DNA of 64,000 bases from assembly GCA_014925825.1 (NCBI GenBank), contig JACGCK010000079.1, positions 62,001 to 126,000 of the forward strand. The letters are read 5' to 3'. The stretch is from Pholiota molesta (Eukaryota > Basidiomycota > Agaricomycetes > Agaricales > Strophariaceae). Shown piece by piece: positions 47,854 to 59,279 of the stretch; position 1 is the first letter of the stretch, and every line of letters starts with the position of its first letter. A model generated the notes under the pieces. That model was not told the origin of the DNA. It was given only the letters and a program-made list of their open reading frames with translations, and searched no databases. A program made the position numbers and the translations under genes.

Positions 47854-50610
47854 TCACGATGAGGTACGTACAATTCCTGGAAAAACTTCCTCTGCTTTTG
47901 CTCCCAGTTGACTGACTGCGCGATTACTCAGGCCCTCGTACCAATATCTCTCGTAGTAATTTATCGGGCATCCAACGCTGGCCTGACGGTTGCTGACGAC
48001 GCTTTGCCTATCCATGCGGCGCCGTCTTTCACGAGGAGGATTTCCCGGACGATTCCCTCCAGCCGAACCAGTTGTATTGCGGTCGTTGTCGATGAGAATC
48101 AAATACCTCTGAACCTCCTCACTGCGCCATGGTCGCTTCTTGATGATGTACACGGTGCGTTTTCCTTCTGCCTCGCTCTCATCTGAGCTCATACCGGATG
48201 GACCCATTTTTTCCACCATATTGTAGAGTGACTCCCACCCTTTATGCACAGTTCCATCGCGGTTCTTCATATTGCTAGCAGCAATCTCTCGTCGGTCGTC
48301 ATACAGCTGGCATCTGTTCAGTTCAAACCTTCCAATGCGCCAGAAAGAACACTCACCGTCATCCTCCGCGAGTTTGCCCTTGATCGCGCCAATGCATTTC
48401 TCTCTGCAATAATGGTCTCTTCTTGAGACCTCGTCCTCGATTTCCTCCACGCTCGACCCAGCCGATTGATGCGCTCCATGAAATGAAACTCCACGTCCAG
48501 TTTCTGCTGTTCTGTAAGAGGAACGCCAAGTGACCTTTCGTAATAATCTGTGAACTTCTCGCAAAGACAATCGTTCCAAGCGTTAAATCCCCCTTTCAAG
48601 AAATATGGGCGCATGGGATTCAAAGCGGGTTCACCTATACCCTCATCTTGATATCGATAGAACTCCTGCTCAGTTGCAGAAACCTTGCTGTTCATATCTA
48701 CGTCCTTCTCAATTCCTAGCAATTCATTCATCGCGCGCCGCACCCCAGTCTAGTGACTTTCAGTAAATTGCCGTCTCTACAACAAGTAAAGCGCACCTTT
48801 TTAGTGGCTTCTACGGGGTTGAAGCCCTTAAGTGCCGTTTTGCGAAATACACGCCTAATCGCCTTCGTTCTCTTTCGTGGCAACGTAGTATCATCGTTTG
48901 GGGTGGCATCTTGCCCATAATAGGTCGCAAGACCATTCAACCATGATTGATTGGTCCTGGTGCGGAAACGGTTAATCGGTGTTGGATGTAGCGAAGGTTG
49001 CTGCGCAGGAGGATTCGACATGAGCATTTGTGCCTCGCCTGAAGAATGACCACCTCCTCGAGGCGGACCAAAGTTGCGTGGCTTCGGTACCTTCAGGTCG
49101 CAATGTGAGTGCTTAGAAGTAAGCATGAGATTATAATACTCACATTCAACCTCTCTTGTGCGGCAGTATTTGCTCTCCTTGCGGATTCCTCGTTGTCGCT
49201 TTCAGAGGGCCCAGGAGACTCCGATACACCCCGTTGCATCGAGGCGTGTATGTCCTCCATGTCCTCGTCGTCCTCATCTTCCTCGACATCACCATCATAT
49301 TCTCTATCTCTCACAGGAGCTTTGCCCCTCCTCCGACTATCTGAAGACCGCCGAGCGATTTGTTGGGCCGGATCTGGTATCGTCGATGGTTGGAAGGAGT
49401 CTCCACGGTATTCCGACGAGGCATCTGGAGGACCGGCCTGCCAGGTAGTTGCGATTTGTGTAGTGGATGGGGATGTGAACATATTGGTGTCGGTGTTTTC
49501 AGTGTAGAGGTCCATTGGGCCGGGCTCAACTTGGGCTTGCACGTCAGTTGGAAAAGCGATGCTACCGCCCGAGAACTTCGCCATGATCTCCTCCAATCTG
49601 TTGGCCATTTTCGCCGAGCTTTCCTGCAGTTGGAGGATTTGTTGAGCGGCTTGATTCCTAGCGTTTTCCGCCTCTTTTTGAAGATTCGCTGCGAATTCAA
49701 CAGCCTTTGCAAGTTGCTCGTTAAGTCGATCTTCTTGCTCCGTGCGTCGTTTTTCAGCCGCTGCGTATTCAACCCGCTCCTTTTCACGCTCTGCCTCCGC
49801 AAGTCGGCGCTTTTCGGCCTCCCCTGCTGCCAATTCCCTGGCTTCCTGCAACCTTTGTTCCACCTCTCTCTGTCGTTCCTCCACCGCTGCCCGCCCTTTC
49901 TCTAGCTCCGCTTCAACTTCCTTCTTCTTCTCATCAAATTCATCGTGCTTTTGCTTGATTTTGTCCATCAAATTCTCTTGCGCCTCAAACTATCGCAAAA
50001 TTTTGTCAGTTTCATCAACATGGGATGTATCGAGATTCGAGCTTACCGAAAGCTGTCTTACAATGCGAACCTTGGAAGGTTCGGTCTCCATGGGATGCTT
50101 CTTTCCGGCATAAGTCGATGGAACAATTTCGGCGGCAGGAAGCAATGGTGGAGGTTGGTTGGTTGAGGATTCAGGCATGTTGCCAAAACGGAACGGTGCA
50201 TTTGTTGGCGGTCGAATCCGTGAGGCGGGAAATATTCCTGCTGGCTGACGAGCCGGTTGTGCTTGATACATGTTTGGGCTGGCCAGAGGGTGGAACTGAA
50301 CTACAGAGGGACGCGAAAGAGGTTGAATCGCTGGTGCTGTCTGCGCCTCTACACCCAAGGTTATTGGATGTTGTGTTTGTGATATGGAAGGGCCGGCCAG
50401 AGGGGGATGCGAGGAAGGTTGAATTGCTGGCGCTGGTATCTCCGGCATGGCTGCATTGCCTTCGACGTACAACTCCATGTCAGAATGAGGAGAGATGGGG
50501 CGAGGTATGGATTCGGAAGCACTGGCAGTCCTGCTGTGTGGTTCCATGCTCGACATCTCTACGTCGGGATTGGTTGCTGGAAGAAAAGATTTGAGGATAT
50601 TCAAGGCCAT
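47854..50610 (-). CDS. Transposon cargo protein 1: Pro-rich / coiled-coil / MSSDES-motif protein
   Basis: Five exons on the minus strand: about 50610-50047, 49989-49144, 49111-48797, 48749-48360 and about 48310-47854. The N-terminal 185 residues are Pro/Ser-rich. A long charged coiled coil follows (KHDEFDEKKKEVEAELEKGR to QILQLQESSAKMANRLEEI), then an acidic stretch (DGDVEEDEDDEDMEDIHA). The C-terminal half has RTNQSWLNGLATYYGQD, FNAWNDCLCEKFTDYYERSL, then GPSGMSSDESEAEGK, KKRPWRSEEVQRYLILID and CPINYYERYWYEGLS. I recall the MSSDE plus PWRS layout from repeated hypothetical proteins of mushroom genomes, but know no function. The last intron does not join in phase as read (near 48,350). It could be a DNA-binding or structural helper of transposition; this is inference. 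Confidence 0.6.
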
Positions 50611-50905
50611 TGATGTCCGGTACGATTTCTCGATTCCATCTTATATTATGGCGCCGCTTATTATCTTGAACTGCCTATAGTGTTGCTATGACTTCTCCAT
50701 CCCAGGATACGTTTTGACAGCGCTTTTTGTTAGTCCAGGACCTCGTTATTGTGCACTCCACCTTCGAATATCCTCTTCTCAACGGCGGACCGGCGGTGCG
50801 TAATCAGGGTATCTATTGTGATAAATCATATATATATTGGAATAACTGACTTCGTTCATTAGAATTCCCTGTCTTTCAAGTTACAATTTTCGTATCGCTC
50901 ATACC
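50611..50905. promoter_or_regulatory. Divergent promoter between cargo genes 1 and 2
   Basis: A 295-bp spacer separates two divergent start codons. A TATA-like run (CATATATATATT at 50,827-50,838) is about 70 bp upstream of the plus-strand gene. Confidence 0.4.
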
Positions 50906-51561
50906 ATGCCTTCTACCCGCAGCCATCCTTCAGTTTCCCAGACCGTACGTGAATACTAGCTACCCCTCCAACTCCACTCTGACCAATTCATCAGAAAGAT
51001 TCGACCGTATATGTCCGCGCGAGGGTCTACCAGACCGATAAGACACGGCCTGGCTGGAAAGTAGTCCCTACTCCTAAACGCCGACACCGAGGCGGCAGGC
51101 CTGCAGCCCGCCATCCCTGGGTGGAAAGTCTCTTTTCACACCGCCTTATCCAACCCCACATTCATGATACCAAAATCACTGTCCGCCAAGAGGGGAAAAA
51201 TCACCAATTCATTGTTTTCTGCCAAAACCATTGCCATCTTCCATTAAACACCGCAGTCGCCGGTCACTGGCGAGGCGACATCGTGGTGATGCGGACTGGA
51301 GCCGAGCATGATTACATTAACATGCCTTCTCAGGACGCTCAAAGGATCGATGAAGTTATCAATAGGTTCGATATTCAACTTTTTTTCTGGCCAAGACTCC
51401 ATCCTAATGCTGTCTCTACCAAGGTTTATCTTACGAGTGAGACAGAAGACTCCATTTCGATTCCCCAAAGATCTCATGTTTCATGTTTAAGCATCGCGCG
51501 CTCTTTCCTTGTAATAAGTACTGTATATCAGACCTTGATGGCCGATAGATACCCCCATTGA
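50906..51561 (+). CDS. Transposon cargo protein 2: 201-residue basic protein of unknown function
   Basis: Exons 50906-50944 and 50995-51561 give 201 residues in clean frame. The N-terminus is MPSTRSHPSVSQT. The body holds STVYVRARVYQTDKTRPGW, a basic run (TPKRRHRGGRPAARHPW), then a compact region with NHQFIVFCQNHCHLPLNTA and GHWRGDIVVMRTGAEHDYIN, ending in a hydrophobic tail. A Cys and several His residues (CQNHCH) could bind metal. I do not recognise a family. The start is the first ATG after the TATA-like run and leaves a 50-bp intron with GTACGT and TCAG. Confidence 0.65.
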
Positions 51562-51805
51562 TAGTGAATGTACACTCAAATTCACATGTATATATTATTG
51601 TTCTCCGGTGCCTCTACTTGAATTTATTGTTCGATGGCCACTTTGTCCCCTTTGCAACCCCTTTGGTCACGGTAAATGCGCATTGCGCAGTGGACGCGTC
51701 ATAATTCCGTATGCTCGTCCTATTTGTTTGTTTGTGTTATATTTAGAAGCTTTATGCGCGATGCACGCTGAACTGACTGCGACCGTTTCAACTTGAGCTA
51801 TCATC

Positions 51806-51916
51806 AGTGCCATGGCTTGCCAGGGTAATGATTTTCATGGCGCCGGAATCTATCAGTGTCATGGCTTGTCCAGGGCAATGATTCCTTATCAGTGCCATGG
51901 CTCGTCCATCGTAACG
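51806..51916. repeat. GGTTTACC-related motif cluster 2
   Basis: Three near-tandem units begin AGTGYCATGGCT at 51,806, 51,855 and 51,891. They align with the same 25-bp consensus found at 47 and 55 kb but have CTTGCC or CTTGTCC in place of TTTACC. Confidence 0.5.
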
Positions 51917-52016
51917 GTTTTCCAGCTCGGAATTTTCAGACGCAATGCTAGCAACACCAATAATCCAACAAATATATAGGGTATGTGTTTAAATTTCCAT
52001 GATCATACGCTAAATC

Positions 52017-53600
52017 CTACAACATCCAATAGTTCTTGAACTTCAGCCATGGATTCGCCAAAGCCACCGCCGTATTTGCGTTGAGCAAGATGATGGAAAG
52101 CACGTTTAAGACTATGAGGATAATGATTGTGATCCAGCCGCATCCATAGCTCTGGCGATCAGCTTGCAACCCTTTGATCTAGAAATAAAATTGGTGAGCC
52201 TCACTTTATTGTCGTACTTATGACCTCTCAGTCACCTTCTTTTGCCATATGCAGACGGTCGCCTTCTTGTCGCTTGACCCGCTTGCAATGAGATGCTCTT
52301 TCCCAGTGAAGCACGTCTATGGACGTATTAGTAGATTTTCAGTCCACCTTCAGCTGTAAAATTCTACTCACATTGACCGTTTGAATCTTCGACTTCTTGC
52401 CCCCGTGTTTTAACTTCTGTAATTGTTGAGAAGTTTCAAGTGAGAAAATCTGAATGACGCCGTGGTCACTTCCACAGACAATCGCAGTCTCGTTTTCTAG
52501 AAATGCTGCTTCAAAAATGTGGCACGTCTGTCTCGGGATGGTAAAGATATCTGAAGGGGAACTATGTGGGAATTGATAAAGGTCGAATCCCTTGGCCAGG
52601 TTGTCTACTAATATCCATTTTTCATCCGCACTGATGGCCACACTTCCTCTGTGCGACACCATGTCAGTCCTTGCACTGTTGATACGAAGAGCAAAACAGT
52701 TACTCACATGCCCGATTTCAAGACTTTACTCCAACTCTCGGCCCCTAATGCAGCAGTCAATTGGCACCTAGCAGGAAGTGAGCGTCTTTCTCTTATTGAA
52801 AGATTTATTACTTACATTTTGCCGGATTCTAGGCCAAAAACAAGGATATTTTCACCTTTTGTCGTGAATCGAACGCTTCGGGGAATGACCGGCATCCCCT
52901 GCGCAGGTTCGTTGATGTTTTTTGTCCACATCGTTACCAGTGTCCCTGACCATAACATTTAGAAAATCTAATGCTAAGAATAATCATGTCTCACCGTTTT
53001 TTTCAATCACTATCAATTTAATCTTCCCACTGTGCCCAGAGACAATGAGACGATTCCGACAGTAGTCAATGCTTTCGACGGGCTCGTTGAATGGAAGGAT
53101 GGCTGTATTGGAGACCTCATAGAATTTCTCCTTTGCGCACAGGTCAGAAGGCAGTCTTTGAGATTTTCAATGTAAGATATACTAACTTCATCCTTTTTCT
53201 GGCGATATAGAAGGAGTAATCCGCGCCCAGTTCCGAAGCAAACTGTTTCTCTTCCTGTATGAAACCCACTTAACCATGCGATAGTGGTGACTTGCCCCCA
53301 TCTTCCTAATTGGTCGCTGATGAGCTGATGCAGCTTGTTGCGGTCCACGTCCCACACATGTAATGTTTCATCATCACCTTCAAATTTTCAGCAGAATACC
53401 CTCGCTCGAATGAATATTGTACAGTATCTTACCTCCACTAGCAAGATACTTTCCGTCTTGGTTGAATGAAAGTGCGTTTACAGGACCGGGCACAGGAAAC
53501 CGAGCACGAACATGGTATTCCTGTCTTTGCTGTTAGTATCATCACTGATCAGTGCTTGTGCTCTTACACTTCCTGCGGACTGCTGAAATAGGAAAGCCAT
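52017..53600 (-). CDS. Transposon cargo protein 3: WD40-repeat protein with C-terminal membrane anchor
   Basis: The start at 53,600 gives MAFLFQQSAGS, with about eight introns thereafter, all readable without frame repair. WD-type blades are visible: VNALSFNQDGKYLASGGDDE, TLHVWDVDR, then VESIDYCRNRLIVSGHSGKI, SVAISADEKWILVDNL, ENETAIVCGSDHGVIQIFSL and GKEHLIASGSSDKKATVCIW. The C-terminus is one strong hydrophobic helix (WITIIILIVLNVLSIILLN) followed by a short tail KFKNYWML and the stop at 52,017. The predicted form is a beta-propeller held on a membrane by its tail. WD40 proteins are scaffolds. Why a transposon carries a tail-anchored one is unknown. It shares a 310-bp divergent promoter with cargo gene 4. 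Confidence 0.75.
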
Positions 53601-53910
53601 GAAACAGTAATATTAGGATGGATGTGGACTGGCGCGACTAGGCAGCGAGGAGATTTGGAGATACAGAAGATCCAAAAAGCAAGACGATTTAGAATTTTCA
53701 TATACTCTTCAATCGCGCCTTTTTAAGGTGTTGGGCACAATTGACAAAATTTCCTTAGTAACATTTATTGTCTGGCGTGACGTAGAAACTCTAGGAGCCT
53801 TACTGAAGGAACGTGTCAAAAAAGACAAAAACGGTAGTTACGTCAAAACAATAAGTACATAGGATATATACTTAGGACGTTCTATGAAGACTTAACAAAA
53901 TTTCAATCCG
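53601..53910. promoter_or_regulatory. Divergent promoter between cargo genes 3 and 4
   Basis: A 310-bp spacer between divergent start codons. A TATA-like GATATATAC at 53,863-53,871 lies about 40-48 bp upstream of the plus-strand ATG. Confidence 0.4.
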
Positions 53911-54873
53911 ATGGCCTCTCCCATTAAGTCTCATCTTCCCTTGATCAGTACTCGAATCGAATTCAAGTACGACTCCCTTCCCGCCCCTCCACATGTCAGT
54001 GCGAGACGTGACTTCACCGCAATTCTTCGGAAGCATTTTCGCCAGATGTCCGCACCCTACAGCCGGAATCGCGACTCCAGTCCCATGAGATCAGTTAGAT
54101 TTCGGGAACGCTCTGACTCGCCAGTACCCATCTCGATTGTGAAGGGCAGTTATGGTGGTCCATCCATCCACCCAGCACAGGACATTCCGGCTATTGTTCC
54201 AAATGTAGTCAGATCACCAGATCGGTCAGATTCACCCCTTACCGACATTTCAGACGACTTTAGCGAGGCTGGAGACAGAAACGAGGGGCATCCCGCAATT
54301 GTGAAGCCCGGTGGTGAGCCTGGAAGAAAGAATAGTGGAGGCTACAGTCTGCAGGATGCCTTGGGGTGGGATGAGAAACGATTTAAAGCATTCATTGTGA
54401 GTTACTCGTACATGTGTCAAAGGGCTGTGGAATACTGATCAAATACTGATTGTGACAAAGGATCTCGTTAATAACAAGATACAGGCCAAACTGGACCCCA
54501 CTCTCTGTTTCAGTAAACAGGATGCTACAGCTATTGCAGAAGTAATGCTATCGGTGAGTCCAGATCACGGGTACCTGCTGGAGGGACATCCTAACGATAC
54601 TCTTAGACAGCTAAGGAGTTCAAAATCGACGGTCTTTATGAGAAGAACTGGCCAGTTCGAGACGCGTTCAAACAGCACTTGAAGTATTCCTCAGAGTATG
54701 CGAAGAAGAAGAAAGAGAGACGAGTAACAACAGGGATAAGAAAGGTGAGCTTTAAGCATTCTGGATTAAGATATGGCGAAGAAACTTACTTTTCATGGAA
54801 GGCTGCCTCGGTTTTAAATACTCGCAATACGGCGAGTGAGGCCGCGTCAGTTCTGAACACTGGCAATGCATAA
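53911..54873 (+). CDS. Transposon cargo protein 4: 262-residue Ser-rich, basic protein
   Basis: Exons 53911-54396, 54461-54553, 54607-54744 and 54802-54873 are all phase 0 and encode 262 residues. The first half is rich in Ser/Arg/Asp with repeated SD-S-P patterns (RDSSPMRSVRFRERSDSPVP, RSDSPLTDISDDFSEA) that look like phosphorylation-prone linker. The second half is a helical module: GWDEKRFKAFI, VNNKIQAKLDPTLCFSKQDA, then AKEFKIDGLYEKNWPVRDAF and a lysine-rich KYSSEYAKKKKERR. The end repeats AASVLNT twice. The module resembles small alpha-helical nucleic-acid-binding domains in character only. No family recognised. Confidence 0.65.
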
Positions 54874-55023
54874 ATGAACTCATATCTTGCTCATATGATT
54901 ATCCTGGTCGGACACCGGCATGATTTCTTTTGTTGTGTACATGTATATCTAGTCGGAACGCTTCTGAATAGATTCGACTGAGTGAGCGGGACTTCTGATG
55001 TGATGTCGGGCTGGCTTTTCTGT

Positions 55024-55455
55024 GGTAATTTGTAAACCATAGCACGGGGTAAATATTGTCGAGCATTCACCAGACCAGTCGCGCACTGGTCGCGCACTCC
55101 GTTTGCAATTGTGTGTTACTATGGCAAACCATGCTAGTGTTGAATCGAAGTCTTGATTGTACGAGATTTCATTACCACGGTAAACCATGGCACTGCGAAA
55201 ACATTACTCTGGTAAACCATAGCATTGTGAACGGTGTGATATGGAGACAGAGGCGCATCTTATTGTGATGTACGTTCTCAGCGTGTCACGTGACACGCTG
55301 TTCAATAATTACAAGCGCCGACCTAACGCACTGATCACAATTGTTGCGATTCGCGCTCTCTTACATCTGTCCTCTACACTGGTTGTGTGGTTTACCGCAC
55401 TAACAGTTCTCCTAAACGCTATTCCCTTACTGGTAGTGTGGTTTACCGCACTAAC
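55024..55455. repeat. GGTTTACC motif cluster 3, upstream of cargo gene 5
   Basis: Six copies: reverse orientation at 55,024-55,048 (degenerate), 55,115-55,139 (GGCAAACC), 55,171-55,196 and 55,203-55,228; forward at 55,382-55,405 and 55,433-55,456. The last two share TGTGGTTTACCGCACTAACA exactly, 51 bp apart. GTGtGG-TTTA-CCgCAC can form a short hairpin. All lie within 710 bp upstream of the cargo gene 5 start. Confidence 0.65.
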
Positions 55456-55729
55456 AGGCATCTGTTAGACCTTTGGCGTTCCTCTCATCTTCCTCGACTT
55501 TTTCTACTTTCATCACCTCCAAATCTCCAAATCCTCTCGTACTGGGCCTCGTAAAATTTCTCTAGATCCGATAGCGGGAGCTCAGTTTGTGCTTATTCCT
55601 CCTTCGTGAGTATTTTTTTGGTCGATCATGTAAAATTTTACCGATGTGGCTTAGTTTTTCATAGTGTGCCTTCAAGTTCGTCTGCGCAACCATCCATTTT
55701 ACCACACAAAAACTAATCAGCTATCAGCC

Positions 55730-58665
55730 ATGTCGACCTCCGGAGAAGCGACTATAGACTTCACTAACGGCCGTGCATTCGTGCAAGAAGGCGTGCTCTA
55801 TTATTCCCCGAATTCTAAACGATCAATTATCGTTCGCGAATCTCCTACTTCAGACCCCTTTGCTTCTAAAAAGCGGGTATTGCTGGACGCCGATATGTTC
55901 ACGCAACCTTGCTGGTGGACGGTTTCTTGGGGCTGGATGAGCTTCATCCCTTTGGCTCCTTCCTTCACATCCACCCCATTCGAACCATTTTGCTGGATGC
56001 CTCGCATCTCGGAAACACGTCTGTTGGTTAAAGGGGTCGATGGCACTGAGAAATGGGAAATTCGCTTCAAGATGTCAGACGAGGATATCTACAAGTGGAA
56101 AGTCCGAGAGCAGCAAATAATAGAAGCAGCAAATAAGATTCGTTTAATTCATGGCATCACGCATGGGATATCGGCCAATTTTCCCCCGAGTCCTTCCGAT
56201 TTTCACTACGACTGTCCTCACAGAAGTTTTCGCGTCGCTAGACGAATGATAACGTTAGCTCGAGACTGGTTCGCTATCTGGATGGGCCTTCTAGGCTTCC
56301 TGATCGCGCAAGCCTCGAAATTACCCATGAAGAATTGTCCGACGCCACCTCCTGGGTTTCCGGTTGAGTTACCTCCTTGGTACTGGCTTTTCAATACGAC
56401 TATGGGCTACAGCCCCTCCTGGCTCGATGGCCTGCTATCATCTAGTGTTGTCGATTCGGAATGTGCTCGGGCTGGCGTAATATATCGCTTATCAGATAGA
56501 GACCATAACCACCCTCTTCCTTCTTTCTTCCTTAACCATAAAGTCCCCATCTGGTTTCCTTGGACATCCAATGAAGAATACAATGTCAACCAGAACCCGA
56601 GCCTCCGCCCTTTCGCTCCTCCTTCGTTCCTGCTTCAGGAAGCCATGACATTCATCTTTCGCGCGCCTGATTTCGCCTTTTCCGAGTTGATCGCAAAGTA
56701 TTTCTGCAAGCCCAGTGACGACGCCTTTGCTACCACCATGGATGTTTTATCTCGTAGGGATGTTGCATCATTCGTCCGCGACTATGTGAACCGCCAAATC
56801 AATTCTTCGCAACGACGGGCTCCTGTCCCAAAAGCGCGCATTATCGAACTTACTTCGCAACTGATTGAAGAGAGGCAACATGCCGCAGAAGTAGCAGTCT
56901 CACTTCCTCAACAAAGCATGCTTGAGGGTGTAGATGCGGACGAAAGAGGCATTGTTCGCATGCATCCCACTGACTATGTCTTAGCAAGAGAACAACGCCA
57001 GCGAGAGGTAATCGAATCACAGCAGGATATACAGCGTCGTCAATCCCGTGAAAAAAATCCTCCTACCAAAAATACGACTATGTACGAGTGGATCAAACAC
57101 GCTTTGCCTGGAGGCCAGGATGTCTATGTCAGGGTCCGTGTCAGCAAGGCTTCCCAATCCAACGCCTACACGATGTACAGCAAGCGCCAACGGATTTACA
57201 ATGCCATGGCTAATGAATGGGACTTCTCAGAGGAATTTGGTCGAGCGGCTACCACTCATGTGTCTCGCGATGATGCTCGTAAAAGCAACGTCGTCGATGA
57301 CGATAGTGATGATGGGGACAATGGCGACGATGATGACTACTTCTACAACAATGAAGATTACGACCGCCGTATCACTTATCGTACGCCTGAAGTCTCAGAT
57401 TCTCAAGCAACGTCGACCGGACATGAAGAACCTCTTCCTCAGTCAATCATTGAGTATTCTCCCTCGAGAATTCCATGGTCGTGCGACGTGCTAGAGACCA
57501 TGGCTTGGGTCTACGGATACGTCCCTGTTTTGAATGCACATGGCACGCAACCTCTCAACGCGACAAACTGGCAAGATTTGCTGACTGCTGTGGGCTTTGC
57601 AAGTGAGTCATCAACCCTTACGGTCGATGATGCCAACCGCTCTTCATTGTGGAAATTCTTTTCCACCATGACCACCAAAAGGCGTCCCTCATCCGACGTA
57701 TATGACCTAGAGGAGAACAATCGTGCAGCATTGAAGTATATTGTAGACTTCAAGGAAATCCAACGTCCTGCGCAGGATCTGTTCATATTTTCGAAACCTG
57801 CCTCGGCTGTTTGTGACTGGGTCTTGGGTATCTACAATCCATCTGCTGCCTTGTACGTGATTCGATATATTCTCGCCCATCGTGCCCAGCCCACTTCGTC
57901 TGCATCGACCACAACTCCGTTGACTATCATCAGTATTGCTGATCATCTTCTTCAACGAGGAATTCCCTTCCGCACTCTTTTGCCTCTCTCTTGCAGCTCA
58001 TTAAACGCTACAATTGTCAAACCCTATACACCTTCAACATTTCAGGACCTCAAACACCCATTTGATGTCAGCGACTTTGAAGAAGCAATGTTGCAGTGTA
58101 AATCACTGCTTTCCTCGCCGCGTGGACGAGCAGCAATTCTTATGGGCGGAATCATAGGGCGTATCGCAAAGGAGTACATTAGTACTGACACAGTGCTCAA
58201 CGGACCATCTCTAGAAATTACTACCCATCGCATAGGTTTTTTTGGCCCTGATGCCGGTGGCGATAAGCGATTCTGTGATGATGAGCTCACGGAACATGAG
58301 ATAGCCATTATATGTGGTACATATACAATGTATACAGGTGGGTTTCCTGTATCTGACAGTGCTTCGCAGGCTCACTCCGTTTAGGTGCTGTTGTTGGTCA
58401 AACGACTGTCAGATCATGGCTTCCGCCTCCTTCCGCTTGGTGCAAGAATGGTGCTGGGTTCCGATGGCTCGAATGGACAGAGCGCTCTGAGTCTTTTTTT
58501 GTGGGGCTTCTTCAGGACATAAAAAACGGTAAAAAACAACCATTGACTGTTTCTGGTTGGCGTTCGCAGTTGCGAGGTCTCAAAACTACTCGTGATCTCC
58601 TCGATTTTTCGAATGAGGAAGCTCGTAAGTTCATGGACCAGCAGCTGCCTGTTTATATTTCTTGA
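55730..58665 (+). CDS. Transposon cargo protein 5: 962-residue protein of unknown function
   Basis: Two exons (55730-58337, 58385-58665) give 962 residues in clean frame. The N-terminal region is aromatic and Pro-rich (TQPCWWTVSWGWMSFIPLAP, PFEPFCWMPRISETRLL), then FRVARRMITLARDWFAIWMG, VELPPWYWLFNTTMGYSPSW and VPIWFPWTSNEEYN. A charged helical region lies at about residues 380-460. A strongly acidic stretch (DDDSDDGDNGDDDDYF) is near residue 535. The C-terminal part ends GWRSQLRGLKTTRDLLDFSN, EEARKFMDQQLPVYIS. I have the impression that such Trp-rich proteins recur in mushroom genomes but know no function. The stop is 42 bp from the inner edge of the right terminal repeat, so its transcript probably ends inside that repeat. 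Confidence 0.75.
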
Positions 58666-58706
58666 GTTGTGTAATGTTCTATCACAATAATCATAATTAT
58701 CGTCTT

Positions 58707-59279
58707 GTTGCTAGTATATATTTGCTTTCTGGTGTACATAGTCTTATTTTACTTTACACTATCACAGGACTCAAAGCATTGTCGCTTACTTGATATTTTT
58801 TACCTTCACTCTAATATAAAAATAGAAATTGTCCGGCACCCTGGAAGGCACCCTGACGCGCGCCTGACATGGCGCGATATATTTTTCAGTCTGCAAAATT
58901 TCAAGTTTTTATGATCTTTTTCAAAAAGCTGAAGACATTGAAAATGCGTCCGAATTCGGAAATTCTTTGAATTCCTGAATTAGAAATTTTCGAAGGATTT
59001 TTCAATACCAAAAAATGCCAAATTTTTCACTGTAAAAAAGACAAACAGAACTCCAAGATTTAGACCTATTTTGAGGATCACAATATCGTCAAAAAAGGAA
59101 AGATTTTGCGTCAATAAAGATTATGTATGAATTTAATGTTCTAATTGGATCCTTATTGTCCTTTTCGTCACCAAAAATGCTTTCAAAATGATATATTTAG
59201 TACATTACTAAATTTAACCAACTTTATACAAGTTTTGTACGCGTTTTTCACCCTTCACAATTGTCCACTCCCAGCAGTG
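58707..59279. repeat. Right terminal inverted repeat of the CACTA element
   Basis: Reverse complement of 39,919-40,430, with about 60 additional bases near 58,765-58,825. Its outer end reads CTCCCAGCAGTG. Confidence 0.92.

Larger units (their letters stand above)
39919..59279 (-). mobile_element. Complete 19.4-kb CACTA (EnSpm-type) DNA transposon with cargo genes
   Basis: Both ends read CACTGCTGGGAG inward and are flanked by the 3-bp duplication ATA (39,916-39,918; 59,280-59,282). The long terminal inverted repeats differ by about one base in the outer 455 bp, implying recent insertion. Inside lie a Tnp2-type transposase (minus strand), five further genes on both strands, and degraded gene pieces at the left. 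CACTA elements move by cut and paste using a DDE transposase, with 3-bp target duplication. The size and the number of intact accessory genes are unusual. The strand given follows the transposase. Confidence 0.92.

Noticed and set aside
39919..59279. Interpretation as a Starship-type giant element or an LTR retrotransposon
   Set aside because: The terminal repeats are inverted, not direct. There is no tyrosine recombinase, reverse transcriptase or integrase, while CACTG ends, an ATA duplication and a Tnp2 protein are present.
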